From CAWACP01 sp963780655 (GTDB lineage: Bacteria; Acidobacteriota; Terriglobia; Bryobacterales; Bryobacteraceae): a DNA stretch of 64,000 bases. The notes beneath the pieces were generated by a model. The model worked only from the letters and a program-made list of their open reading frames with translations. It did not search any database and was not told the DNA's origin. This document shows positions 53,524 through 62,682 of the stretch, one piece after another (the first letter of the stretch is position 1; every line of letters begins with the position of its first letter). The translations under genes were made by a program, and so were the position numbers. The DNA lies in contig CAWACP010000013.1 in the NCBI GenBank assembly GCA_963780655.1, positions 62,001-126,000 of the forward strand. The letters are read 5' to 3'.

Positions 53524-55844
53524 ACCGCGCGAGGGCTGCCGTCGCGGCCATGCTGTGCACCGCCGTTGCCTGGTGCGATACGGCGGTGATTATCCCGGGA
53601 GACCGCCAGGAACCGGATCCGTCCGTGTTTTCCCTGAACGAGATGACCATCGAGGTTCGCATCGACGACGGCGCCGGGCGCGTTCGCATGCGGCAGATCT
53701 TCGGCAATCACACGGGGAAGGTTCAGGAAGGCGTGTACAACTTCGCGCTGCCCTCCACAGCCGCCATTTCTGATTTCGCGGTGTGGGATGAGGTGACTCG
53801 CATCCCGGGCGTCATTCTCGAGCGGCGCCGGGCAGGCGAGATCTACGCGCAGGCCAAAGCGGCGACAATCGATCCGGGTCTGCTGCAGATGGGCGAGCGC
53901 GATGCCGATGAGGCTCGCCGCAGTGCCATGTTCACGGCGCGTATCGTACCCATTCCACCGTGGGGCACGAAACGGGTTGAGACGGAGTATCAGCATCCGA
54001 TTCCGGTGGAACGCTACCGCTCCGAATTCACTGTGCCGCTAAAGCCCGATGTGTACGCGCTGCAAACGGCTGGTCACCTCACCATCGTGTTCGAGCTGCA
54101 TTCCACGCATGCCATTCGCGATTTCGACGCGCTGGCGAAGTCGTATCCGCTGACCATTCAGCAGCGCACGCCGAACCTCGTGAAAGCCGTGTACTACGGC
54201 GACAACGTGGCGCTGAAGGAGGACTTCAGCGTCCGTTACGGGTTCGACGGCGCGCAGGCCGACACGCTGCAGGTGAGCACGGAGCGGGAGACGCCAGCGG
54301 AGCCGGGCTTTTTCCGCGCGGACGCTCTGCTGCGTCTGGATGTGAAACAGGCGCAGCCGCAGACAGCGCCTCCGCGCACCGTCATCGTGGTCTTTGACAA
54401 TTCGCTGTCGATGCAGTGGGACAAGCTGGAGCGCAGCTTCGCCGCGTTTGAAGCCGCTCTGCGCCGTTTGCGTCCGGTAGATTCGTTCAACGTAGTGTTG
54501 TTCAACTCCGACGTGAAGGCATTCGCGCAAGTCACTAGACCGGCTTCCGCGGCCAATATCGAGGAGGCGCTGGCATTCGTTCGCAAGTCGGACATTCGCG
54601 CGGGAACGGACCTGCGGAAGGCGCTCGCCACGGCTTTCACGCAGGCCGCCGCTGCGCCCGCGCGGGAGCGCTTCATCGTGTTGATCAGCGACGGCGGCGC
54701 TACCGAGGGCGTGGTCGGCAACGCGATGCTCGAAAAGTGGTTTGGCGGCGAGTGGAGTAAGACCGCGCCTGGAGCACGCCCGCACATGTTCGTCTTCGGC
54801 GTGGGTGACGACGCCAACGTGCCGTTGCTTTCTGCGATTGCCGCCAATGGCAGCGGCGTCTTCGAGCACGTGCGCTCCACCGAGCCCATCGATTTCAAGC
54901 TGACCGCCTTCCTCGACAAGATCGGCCGTGAGCCGGTGAAGAATCTCTGCATTGCAGTTACGCCCGCATCGAACTTCGACCTGATCTACCCGCTGGCCGA
55001 TGTTCATTTCGCCGGCGCCATGGCGTCGTGGGTAGGCCAGTACAAGCGCCCGTTGCCTACCGCCGCGTTCACCGTGAGCGGCATTCGCGATGGCAAGCCG
55101 GTGCGCATGACTGCTTCCGCGGCGCTGCCCGAGCAGGCCACCGCCAATCCGTTGTTGCCGCGCACATGGGCGAAGGCGCGCGTGGATGCGCTGCTGGCGA
55201 AGATCGAGCGCGAGGGCGAAGATCGCGCCACCGTGGACGAGGTCATTCGGCTCTCGAAGAAGTACAGGTTCGTAACGCCGTACACGTCGTTTCTCGCCGT
55301 TCCCCGCGCGCTCCTGCGGCCGCGCGTCATCCGGCCGGGCGATCCCGTGCTGCGTGTGAAGACCGACGAGTCCATTGTGTCGGTGATTGCGCTGTTTCCC
55401 TTCGGTCTGGTGAAGCCGCTGCGCTACCTGAAGAGCGAGGACACGTGGCAGACCCGCTTTCTGGCGCCCGAGGATATGGCCGACGGGAGCTATCAGGTGC
55501 GTCTGATCCTGCGCGACCGCTCCGGCAATGTCTACCGCGAGGCGAAGAGCTTCGTCATTGCCAGCCGCATGCCCACGCTTCGCGTGCGCCTGGACAAGCC
55601 ACGCATCCGTCGAGGCGACGCTCTGCGCATCGCTGTGTACGCATCCTCGAACACGCGCACCGTCACGGCGCGGCTTTATGGCGCCCTGCCGGTGGCTCTG
55701 CACTGGGACGCCGCCGCGAAGGCCGACATCGCCGACCTGCCGATACCCGCCGATGTGCCCGCCGGCAAATACACGCTGCACGTCACGGCGGAAGACATCG
55801 CGCACAACATCGGTACTCAGGAGGTGGCGCTTGAAATCTGGTAA
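53520..55844 (+). CDS. Exported VIT/von Willebrand A domain protein
   Basis: 774 residues starting at the ATGA overlap at 53520; signal MNRARAAVAAMLCTAVAWCD. VIT domain ~25-165 (VRMRQIFGNHTGKVQEGVYN, FALPSTAAISDFAVWDEVTR, RRRAGEIYAQAKA). VWA ~285-460 with a complete metal-ion site: DNSLS (DxSxS), Thr in RAGTDLRKAL and Asp in LISDGGATEG. Then a helical segment with TVDEVIRLSKKYRFVTPYTS, typical of inter-alpha-trypsin-inhibitor-like bacterial proteins, and two Ig-like domains to the end. Likely a periplasmic adhesion or scaffold protein that binds partners through Mg2+. The stop codon lies inside the next gene. Confidence 0.88.
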   Translation: MNRARAAVAAMLCTAVAWCDTAVIIPGDRQEPDPSVFSLNEMTIEVRIDDGAGRVRMRQIFGNHTGKVQEGVYNFALPSTAAISDFAVWDEVTRIPGVILERRRAGEIYAQAKAATIDPGLLQMGERDADEARRSAMFTARIVPIPPWGTKRVETEYQHPIPVERYRSEFTVPLKPDVYALQTAGHLTIVFELHSTHAIRDFDALAKSYPLTIQQRTPNLVKAVYYGDNVALKEDFSVRYGFDGAQADTLQVSTERETPAEPGFFRADALLRLDVKQAQPQTAPPRTVIVVFDNSLSMQWDKLERSFAAFEAALRRLRPVDSFNVVLFNSDVKAFAQVTRPASAANIEEALAFVRKSDIRAGTDLRKALATAFTQAAAAPARERFIVLISDGGATEGVVGNAMLEKWFGGEWSKTAPGARPHMFVFGVGDDANVPLLSAIAANGSGVFEHVRSTEPIDFKLTAFLDKIGREPVKNLCIAVTPASNFDLIYPLADVHFAGAMASWVGQYKRPLPTAAFTVSGIRDGKPVRMTASAALPEQATANPLLPRTWAKARVDALLAKIEREGEDRATVDEVIRLSKKYRFVTPYTSFLAVPRALLRPRVIRPGDPVLRVKTDESIVSVIALFPFGLVKPLRYLKSEDTWQTRFLAPEDMADGSYQVRLILRDRSGNVYREAKSFVIASRMPTLRVRLDKPRIRRGDALRIAVYASSNTRTVTARLYGALPVALHWDAAAKADIADLPIPADVPAGKYTLHVTAEDIAHNIGTQEVALEIW

Positions 55845-58800
55845 ACGATGGGCCGCTGCCGCCGCTATGGCCGGGCTGTGCATCGCCGGCGCGGGAGCCG
55901 AGTTGGGCGAATGGGTTCAGCACCTGCCGAACGGCACGCTGCTCTGGGTGTTTTTCAGAACGGCCGGCATGCCGGGCGGGGATGTTCAGCTCCGCCGTCC
56001 TCCCGCCGAAACGCGCGACGCGCTTTCGAAGATGATCGCCGGCAGCCCGCGCGACGCGGCGCTGTACCGGCTGCGCGCGCACGAGGCCGAGCTGGCCGAA
56101 GATTTCACCGCGGCCGAAGCCGACTGGAGGCGCTACGCCGAGCTTGCGCCCGACTCCGCTGCCGCGAATCTGGAGCTGGCCGATTTCTATCACCGCCGCA
56201 TGCGTCCGCACGACGAGGTGGCGGCGCTGCTCGCCGTCACCCGCGACAAGGGCGATCTGATCACGTCTGTAACCGAGCAGCGTCCGTGGAAGGCGTTCGA
56301 GCGCATGATGGCCGTTGCGGAAAACGATGGCCTGAGTGACGCCGATGCGTTGCGCGCGATGCGCGCGTGGGTGGCCCGGTATCCCAGGCAGCCCGCGCCA
56401 TACGAGCGCCTCGTCCACTACCTGTCGGCGCATCATCAATATGCCGGGGCCGAGCAGGCGATTGCGGCATACGCGCGCGTGTTCCATGACGACCTGTATC
56501 CCGTGCGCGCGCGCGCAGAACTGGAGTTGGATCGCGGCAATGCCGATGCGGCCATTCGCGTCTATGACGATGCGTTCCAGCCGCTGTGGCCGGACGACAT
56601 GATGAAGAGCTGGTTCCAGCTTCTGGACGAGCAACATCGGCTGCGCGATTTCGTGGGTCGCGCCCGCGCTGCACTGCAGACGAATCCGGCGGACCTGAAT
56701 GCCACCGCGCGTCTGTTCCACTATTACCGATCGCAGAACAATGCGGCGGCGGCGCGGCGGGCGCTCGTCGAGCATCGTCTGGCAAAGGAGTCGGGTAGTC
56801 ACCCATGGACCCCGAATGAGCTTCTGATTACGGCGCAGCTTTTCGAACGACTGCCCGATGTGAATGAAGCGGCGCGGCTCTGGTACGCGCTCTACAGCGC
56901 TCCGGGCGCCGGCGCCGCGAACCAGGAACGTGCGTTGTTTGAGTTGTCGGAGCTGCTGCTGACGCAGGCTGATCAGCCAGTTCGATTCGGGTCGGGCGAT
57001 TTGTCGTTCTATAAAGATGTTGCGACCATCGACTCGTCGCCCGGCTTTCTGAACGGCATTCTCTCGCTGATCCTGAACGACACCGGTCCGCGCTGGGCTT
57101 ATCGCGAACAGAATGCAAAGTCGGCGCCGTACTTCCATCGTGCCGAGGCCAGCCAGCTTGCTTCGTTGCTGGAACAGCGCTATCCGCAGTCGAGGTATCG
57201 CGAGCCGCTGCGGGCTGGACTGGTGCAGGCGTACGCAACCTATGGCGACGACAACGCCGTGATCGAGGCCGGCCGCGAATACCTTGCGATGTTTCCTCGC
57301 GGCGAGCGCCGATTCTCCACGGGCATGCTGGTAGCCGATGCGCTGGCGAGGCAGAACCGCCTCAAGGAAGAATTCGCTCTGTACAATCAGTTCCTGCGGG
57401 AGCTCGCGGCGTACGCGCATGGCCAGCCCGTCGGCAGCACGCCCAAAGCCGAGCCGCGATCGCCTGAGTATGTCCAGGTACTTGATCGCTACCTGTCCCG
57501 GCTGGCTGCGATCAAACGCTCCATGGATGCGCTGCGCGTCTATCGCGCCGAAATCGATCGCAATCCGAACGATCCCGGCCTCTACGAACGCCTGGCCGCG
57601 TTTCTCGATCAGAACGACATGACTGCCGACGTGGTGCAGACGTATCGTGCCGCCATGGCCAGGTTCTCCGACCGCTCCTGGTACGACAAGCTGGCGCGCT
57701 GGTATCTGCGCCATGAGCAGAACGACGAGCTGGAGAAGATTACCGAGGAGGCTGTGGGCATCTTCTCCGGTACGGAACTGGAGCGCTACTTCAGTGAGGT
57801 GGTGGGCGCCACTGCCCCTCATGTTTACCTGCAGCTCAACCTGTACGCGCACAACCGATTCCCGGAGGATCTGGTGTTCGTGAACAATCTGATCGGCGCA
57901 TACTCGCGACCGGAAACCGCGAACAGCGCCGCCGCCGAACGTCTCTACCGCGAATACTGGTTTTACGACGACGCGCTGCGGACGTCCTTCTTCCGTTACC
58001 TTGCGGCGAACGGCCGCCTCTACCCGGAACTGGACGCGGTGCGCAAAGCAAATCCGGACGTAGTCGCCGGCCGCCCCGATCCGCAGCATCCATCGAATTT
58101 CGCTGCTGCGCAGTTTGCTGCGGAAGCGGAGATCTGGCTCTCGCACTTCGAGGCGGCGGCGCCCATTGCCGGGCTGCTTGCGGACGCGTCGCCCGGGGAG
58201 AAGGAATCCGCGCGACGCGCTTCGTCGCTCTATCGGTCGCTGGCCGCGTATTCTCCGGAGGACACCGGGGTCGCGGTCCACTTCGCCGAGGCCGAGTATC
58301 GGGCCGAGCCGCGCGATCGCGAAATGCTGGCGCGAATCGGCGACATTTACGCGGACCGCGGACAGTTCGCGCGCGCCCGCCCGTACTGGAACCGCATGCC
58401 GCAAATTGAGGCGGCACGCCCGGATGGATGGTTGGATGCGGCGACTGTTTACTGGGATTATTACCTCTTCGATGACGCGCTGCGGCTGATATCGGGCGCG
58501 CGGAGGCGGTTCAACAATCCCGCGCTGTTTGCTTACCAGGCGGGCGCCATCGATGAAAACAGGCGGCAATACTCCGCCGCCGTCGAGCAATATGTGGCCG
58601 GCGCTCTGGCGGGCGATGAGCAATGTACCAGCCGGCTGGAACGGCTCGCAAGTCGATCCGGCGCCCGCGACCTGGTCGACAACGCAACCGCCACGGCTGC
58701 ACACGGGGAGCCGTCGTGGGCCTCCATCTCACTGCGGATTACTGTGCTGGAGAAACAGCAGCGGCGGCCGGATCTGGAATCGCTGCTGGCATTGCAGATC

Positions 58801-61800
58801 GCGGCGCAGAAATCGCAGGCCACGCTCGAACAACTTGCCGCCATGGCCCAATCGCAGGGCTTCGACGCTCTGCAGGTACGTGCTCTGTCCCGGCAGATCG
58901 AGCTGAGCAACGATCCCGTGGAGAAGATGCGCCTCGGTCTTGCGCTGATGCGCCTCGAAGAGAATCGTAAAGACATCGCGGCGGCTGCCCGCACGGTGGA
59001 TACGCTGTGGCGCGACCATCCCGAGATACTGAGCGTCATCCGCGGCGCAGTGGATTTCCATGTGCGCAACAAGCAGCCGGCCGAGGCGGTGGCGATTCTG
59101 CTCGATGCCGCGAAACGCGCTCGCCGCGATCTCGCGCAGCAGTTCACATTCGAAGCGGCCCGCATCGACACGGACGCCGGCAACTTCGGCCAGGCGAGGG
59201 GCTTGCTCTCACAACTGCTGTCCAGCGACCCATATCGCGCGGACTATCTGACGGCGATGGCCGAAACATATCTGCGCGCGAATGACGACAGGGGATATCG
59301 CGATTACGAGCTCGCCACCATCGACGCGCTGAAAAAGTCCCCGCTCACGCCCGCGGAGAGGACAGAGCACATCGCCGCGATACGCCGCAGCCTGATCCCG
59401 GCGCTGACGCGCATGAACGATTTCGCCGGCGCCGTGGACCAGTACATCGAAGTGATCAACCGTTATCCCGAGGATGAGGATCTGGCGCGGGAGGCGGCGA
59501 TCTACGCGATGTCGCACGGCCAATCGGCAAAGCTGGTGACCTTCTATCGTAAAACCATTTCCAACGCGTTGCGCGATTACCGCTGGCCCATTGTGAGCGC
59601 ACGCATTGAAACGGTGATGGAGAATTATCCGGCGGCCATCGCCGACTACGACCTGGCCATGAAAGCCCGGCCCGACCGCTCCGATATCGTGGAAGCGCGC
59701 GCGAACCTGGAGGACCGCTTGATGCGTTTCGCCGATGCCGAGCGGAGCTATCTGCGTCTCTACGATCTTTCGTATCACGCGCCGGAGTGGCTGGCGCGAG
59801 TGGCCGAGGAGCGCGCGCGTCTCGGCCGGCGCGCGGAATGCGTGGACTCCCTGAAGACAGCCGTTATCGGAGCGCATGCGGAAACCTCCGAAGCCGATTT
59901 CGAGATTGCCGAGCGGCTCGAGTCGTGGCGCATGACCGACGACGCTGTAGCTTTCGCCGAACGCGGCGCCCAGATCGCCGGCGCTGATCTCTTCACGGCG
60001 CCGTTCTCCGCGCAGGCGCAGACATACGCGCGCATCATGACCGAAGCGCGTCATTACGACGTAGTGCTGAGCCGCGTCGATCCCGCCGCAAAGAATCGCG
60101 CGGATGTCTCGCAGGCTGTCGGCGCGGTCGTGGCGGAGTTATACACGCCCGAAGAGAAGGCGGCGTTCGAAAACGCGCTGACCACAAAGGCCGCAGCGAT
60201 GAACCGCGAGCAGCGCGAGGCGCTTCTGCTGCCGTTTGCCACGTCGGCCGGGCTGGTGGCTCTTGAATCTCGCTGGCGTCTGGACGCGATGATGCAGCGC
60301 CCGCAGGGCTACGACGCGCGCTTTACAGCGGTCGAAACGGAGCGGGGACGGTATCGCGAACTGGCGCAGGAACTCGAGCAGTATGCGGCGCGCTTCCCGG
60401 CCGAGGGCTCGGCGCTCGCGCAGGCCGCCACGGCGTGGATTGCGGAAGGCGACGTCGATGGGCAATTGCGCGTCATGCAGACACTCGCGCGCCGCAATGC
60501 GCCTGGCGGGGCCATGCTCGATCGTTATCTCTCGCTGCTCGCGGCCCTTCATCCTGATCAACTCGTGCAGCTTGCCGCGTCAGCGCCGTCGGCTGACGTC
60601 CGGAACCGCGCGGTGCAGTGGGCCATCGGCAGCGGCAATCGGGAACTGGCGTACCGCGCCATACAAGCCCGCGGCGCTCAAATGAGAACGGTCTGGACCC
60701 GGGCCTACACGGCGCTCGCCGGCGTTTACTTCGCCGACCCGTCCCCCGCCGCCACTGCCGCGTTCACCGGCGCACTCGATACGCGAACCATCGGCGAGCG
60801 AGTTTCATCTCCGCCGGATCGCAATGCGACGCTCGCCGGTTCAGTGTGGTTCTACTACGGCGCGCGTTATGGCGAATATCTCGACGGCCAGAAGAATGCG
60901 AGAGCGGCCGACTATTTGCCGGCCAGCGTGGAGGATGCGCCGGAAAGCGCGGACCGTTACCTCGCGCTCGGCGATTACTACGAGAGCGCGCATCAGCCGG
61001 AGCGGGCGCTCGCCGAGTACGCACTGGTCCTGCAGATCGACGCCGATCGCGGCGATGCGTACGATCACATGGCGCGAGTTCAATGGAATGCGGGCAGGCG
61101 AGATGAAGCGGTTGTGAACTGGCGCGCGGCGATCGCGGCATTCAAGCGGTTGCAAAGCAAAGGAGTGCGCGTTCCGCAATCGTTCTGGGCGCAGGAAACC
61201 GAGACGTTCCATGACATCGGCGAGTGTCACACGCTCGCCATTCTGCGCGGCGACATGCAACGGCTGCTGCTGGACTACATCAGCCGCAACGGCTCATACG
61301 AGCTGGATGCGCTGCTGACGGCTGCGTTCAGAGCGTCGCTGGTTTCCGGCGGGGACACGTCATGGGTGTTCGACCTTGCCGACAAGACCGACAATCCCGA
61401 GTATGTGATTGCATCGCTGATGCAAGTGCCGAACCTCACGGACGCGCAGCGGATATCCCTGGAGCGGAAACGCAGCGGCATTCTGGAGCGCGAGGTGGCC
61501 GGCCTGTACGGCGATGAGCGAGTTGCAAGGGAGTCTCAACTAACGGCGCGGCGCCTGGAGCTGATTGAGATGCTGCTCGACGAGGACGAGGTCCAACAGG
61601 CGTCCGCGGAGTGGAACAAGTTGCCGGCCGCGCCCGGCCTGGACAGCGTGGTGGAGATTCGTCTCGCGTCGCGCACGGGAGCTCTTTCCGGAGTTTTGCA
61701 GCGATACCGGTCGAAGCCGGAGGGGGCGCCAACCACCGAAGTATTGCGCCGGGCCGCGGAGGCGCTTCGCCGGGATAAGCAGGAAACGGCGGCGCTCAGC

Positions 61801-62682
61801 GTTCTCGATTTTCTGTATACGCGTGAACTGGACGCGGGACGCCTGGACGCGGCGAACTTCCTCGGCCTGGCGGAAGTCCGGCTGGAACAGAAGAACAACG
61901 CTGCAGCGCTTCAGTTTCTGCATCGCATGGCGCTGGTGACCGACAAGCCGTTCGATACTCTGCCCGCAGCCGCGGACCTGCTGGAGAAATATAATCAGCC
62001 GGCCGCGGCCGCGGAGTTCGTGGCCATGCGTCTGCGAGCGGCGCCGTGGGACAGCAGCGCGAAACTGCACGCAGCGCGTCTCGTTCAGGGCTCGCGGCGA
62101 CAGGAGCTGTTGAGAGCGGTGGTCGCCGATCCATTAGCGGCGTATCGCGATCGTGCGGACGCGGCGCTTCTGTCAGCTCCTGCCGCTCCTGCCGGCACGG
62201 AGCTCTCGCTCCTCTCGGCGGGATCGATGGCGCCTGCCGAAGCTGAGAAGCCGTTTTACGTCGAGGCCAGGATAAAGGCCGCCGAGAGCTCGGGTGAAGC
62301 CGTGCGCGAGCAGCTTTATTGTGAAGCCCTCGCAATTGACCCGGCCAATCAGCGCGTTCGCCATGGCGTTCTGCGAGCTGCTCTATCGCTTCGGCATGAC
62401 AGCCTCGCGCTCGCGCTGGCGCAAAAGCTCAAAATCGAGAGCCCATCGGTGGCCGAGCAGCTTGGCGCCGCGGCTGAGCGGCTGGGCGATCTCGCGGTCT
62501 CGGCCGGCTACCTGCAAACCGCAATCGATCTGCTGCCCGAGGATCAGCGTGGCGCCGATGAAACGAAACTGAAAGCCATCAACGCCGAACAAACGCGACG
62601 CTCCATGAATGTTTCGCGTCAGCCGGTGGTCAGAAACGTTGTGGATCAGCAGCAGACGGTCAAGCCGGAGATTCCACGATGA
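55831..62682 (+). CDS. Giant exported TPR-repeat protein (2283 residues)
   Basis: Starts at TTG 55831, which has AGGAGGTGG four bases upstream and overlaps the previous gene by 14 bases; this gives the signal LKSGKRWAAAAAMAGLCIAG-A. The whole mature chain is helical-repeat: dozens of TPR-like units (ADWRRYAELAPDSAAANLEL, YRAAMARFSDRSWYDKLARW, YLALGDYYESAHQPERALAE, YALVLQIDADRGDAYDHMAR) without any recognisable enzymatic domain. The length is far beyond common TPR proteins and implies a long solenoid scaffold in the periplasm. Its stop overlaps the start of the next gene (ATGA). Longer in-frame starts upstream run through the VWA gene and are rejected. Confidence 0.88.
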   Translation: MKSGKRWAAAAAMAGLCIAGAGAELGEWVQHLPNGTLLWVFFRTAGMPGGDVQLRRPPAETRDALSKMIAGSPRDAALYRLRAHEAELAEDFTAAEADWRRYAELAPDSAAANLELADFYHRRMRPHDEVAALLAVTRDKGDLITSVTEQRPWKAFERMMAVAENDGLSDADALRAMRAWVARYPRQPAPYERLVHYLSAHHQYAGAEQAIAAYARVFHDDLYPVRARAELELDRGNADAAIRVYDDAFQPLWPDDMMKSWFQLLDEQHRLRDFVGRARAALQTNPADLNATARLFHYYRSQNNAAAARRALVEHRLAKESGSHPWTPNELLITAQLFERLPDVNEAARLWYALYSAPGAGAANQERALFELSELLLTQADQPVRFGSGDLSFYKDVATIDSSPGFLNGILSLILNDTGPRWAYREQNAKSAPYFHRAEASQLASLLEQRYPQSRYREPLRAGLVQAYATYGDDNAVIEAGREYLAMFPRGERRFSTGMLVADALARQNRLKEEFALYNQFLRELAAYAHGQPVGSTPKAEPRSPEYVQVLDRYLSRLAAIKRSMDALRVYRAEIDRNPNDPGLYERLAAFLDQNDMTADVVQTYRAAMARFSDRSWYDKLARWYLRHEQNDELEKITEEAVGIFSGTELERYFSEVVGATAPHVYLQLNLYAHNRFPEDLVFVNNLIGAYSRPETANSAAAERLYREYWFYDDALRTSFFRYLAANGRLYPELDAVRKANPDVVAGRPDPQHPSNFAAAQFAAEAEIWLSHFEAAAPIAGLLADASPGEKESARRASSLYRSLAAYSPEDTGVAVHFAEAEYRAEPRDREMLARIGDIYADRGQFARARPYWNRMPQIEAARPDGWLDAATVYWDYYLFDDALRLISGARRRFNNPALFAYQAGAIDENRRQYSAAVEQYVAGALAGDEQCTSRLERLASRSGARDLVDNATATAAHGEPSWASISLRITVLEKQQRRPDLESLLALQIAAQKSQATLEQLAAMAQSQGFDALQVRALSRQIELSNDPVEKMRLGLALMRLEENRKDIAAAARTVDTLWRDHPEILSVIRGAVDFHVRNKQPAEAVAILLDAAKRARRDLAQQFTFEAARIDTDAGNFGQARGLLSQLLSSDPYRADYLTAMAETYLRANDDRGYRDYELATIDALKKSPLTPAERTEHIAAIRRSLIPALTRMNDFAGAVDQYIEVINRYPEDEDLAREAAIYAMSHGQSAKLVTFYRKTISNALRDYRWPIVSARIETVMENYPAAIADYDLAMKARPDRSDIVEARANLEDRLMRFADAERSYLRLYDLSYHAPEWLARVAEERARLGRRAECVDSLKTAVIGAHAETSEADFEIAERLESWRMTDDAVAFAERGAQIAGADLFTAPFSAQAQTYARIMTEARHYDVVLSRVDPAAKNRADVSQAVGAVVAELYTPEEKAAFENALTTKAAAMNREQREALLLPFATSAGLVALESRWRLDAMMQRPQGYDARFTAVETERGRYRELAQELEQYAARFPAEGSALAQAATAWIAEGDVDGQLRVMQTLARRNAPGGAMLDRYLSLLAALHPDQLVQLAASAPSADVRNRAVQWAIGSGNRELAYRAIQARGAQMRTVWTRAYTALAGVYFADPSPAATAAFTGALDTRTIGERVSSPPDRNATLAGSVWFYYGARYGEYLDGQKNARAADYLPASVEDAPESADRYLALGDYYESAHQPERALAEYALVLQIDADRGDAYDHMARVQWNAGRRDEAVVNWRAAIAAFKRLQSKGVRVPQSFWAQETETFHDIGECHTLAILRGDMQRLLLDYISRNGSYELDALLTAAFRASLVSGGDTSWVFDLADKTDNPEYVIASLMQVPNLTDAQRISLERKRSGILEREVAGLYGDERVARESQLTARRLELIEMLLDEDEVQQASAEWNKLPAAPGLDSVVEIRLASRTGALSGVLQRYRSKPEGAPTTEVLRRAAEALRRDKQETAALSVLDFLYTRELDAGRLDAANFLGLAEVRLEQKNNAAALQFLHRMALVTDKPFDTLPAAADLLEKYNQPAAAAEFVAMRLRAAPWDSSAKLHAARLVQGSRRQELLRAVVADPLAAYRDRADAALLSAPAAPAGTELSLLSAGSMAPAEAEKPFYVEARIKAAESSGEAVREQLYCEALAIDPANQRVRHGVLRAALSLRHDSLALALAQKLKIESPSVAEQLGAAAERLGDLAVSAGYLQTAIDLLPEDQRGADETKLKAINAEQTRRSMNVSRQPVVRNVVDQQQTVKPEIPR

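Noticed and set aside
54039..58704. Minus-strand frames of 614 and 973 codons
   Set aside because: Antisense to the VWA and giant TPR genes, Arg-rich, no signal or family; GC-bias artefacts.
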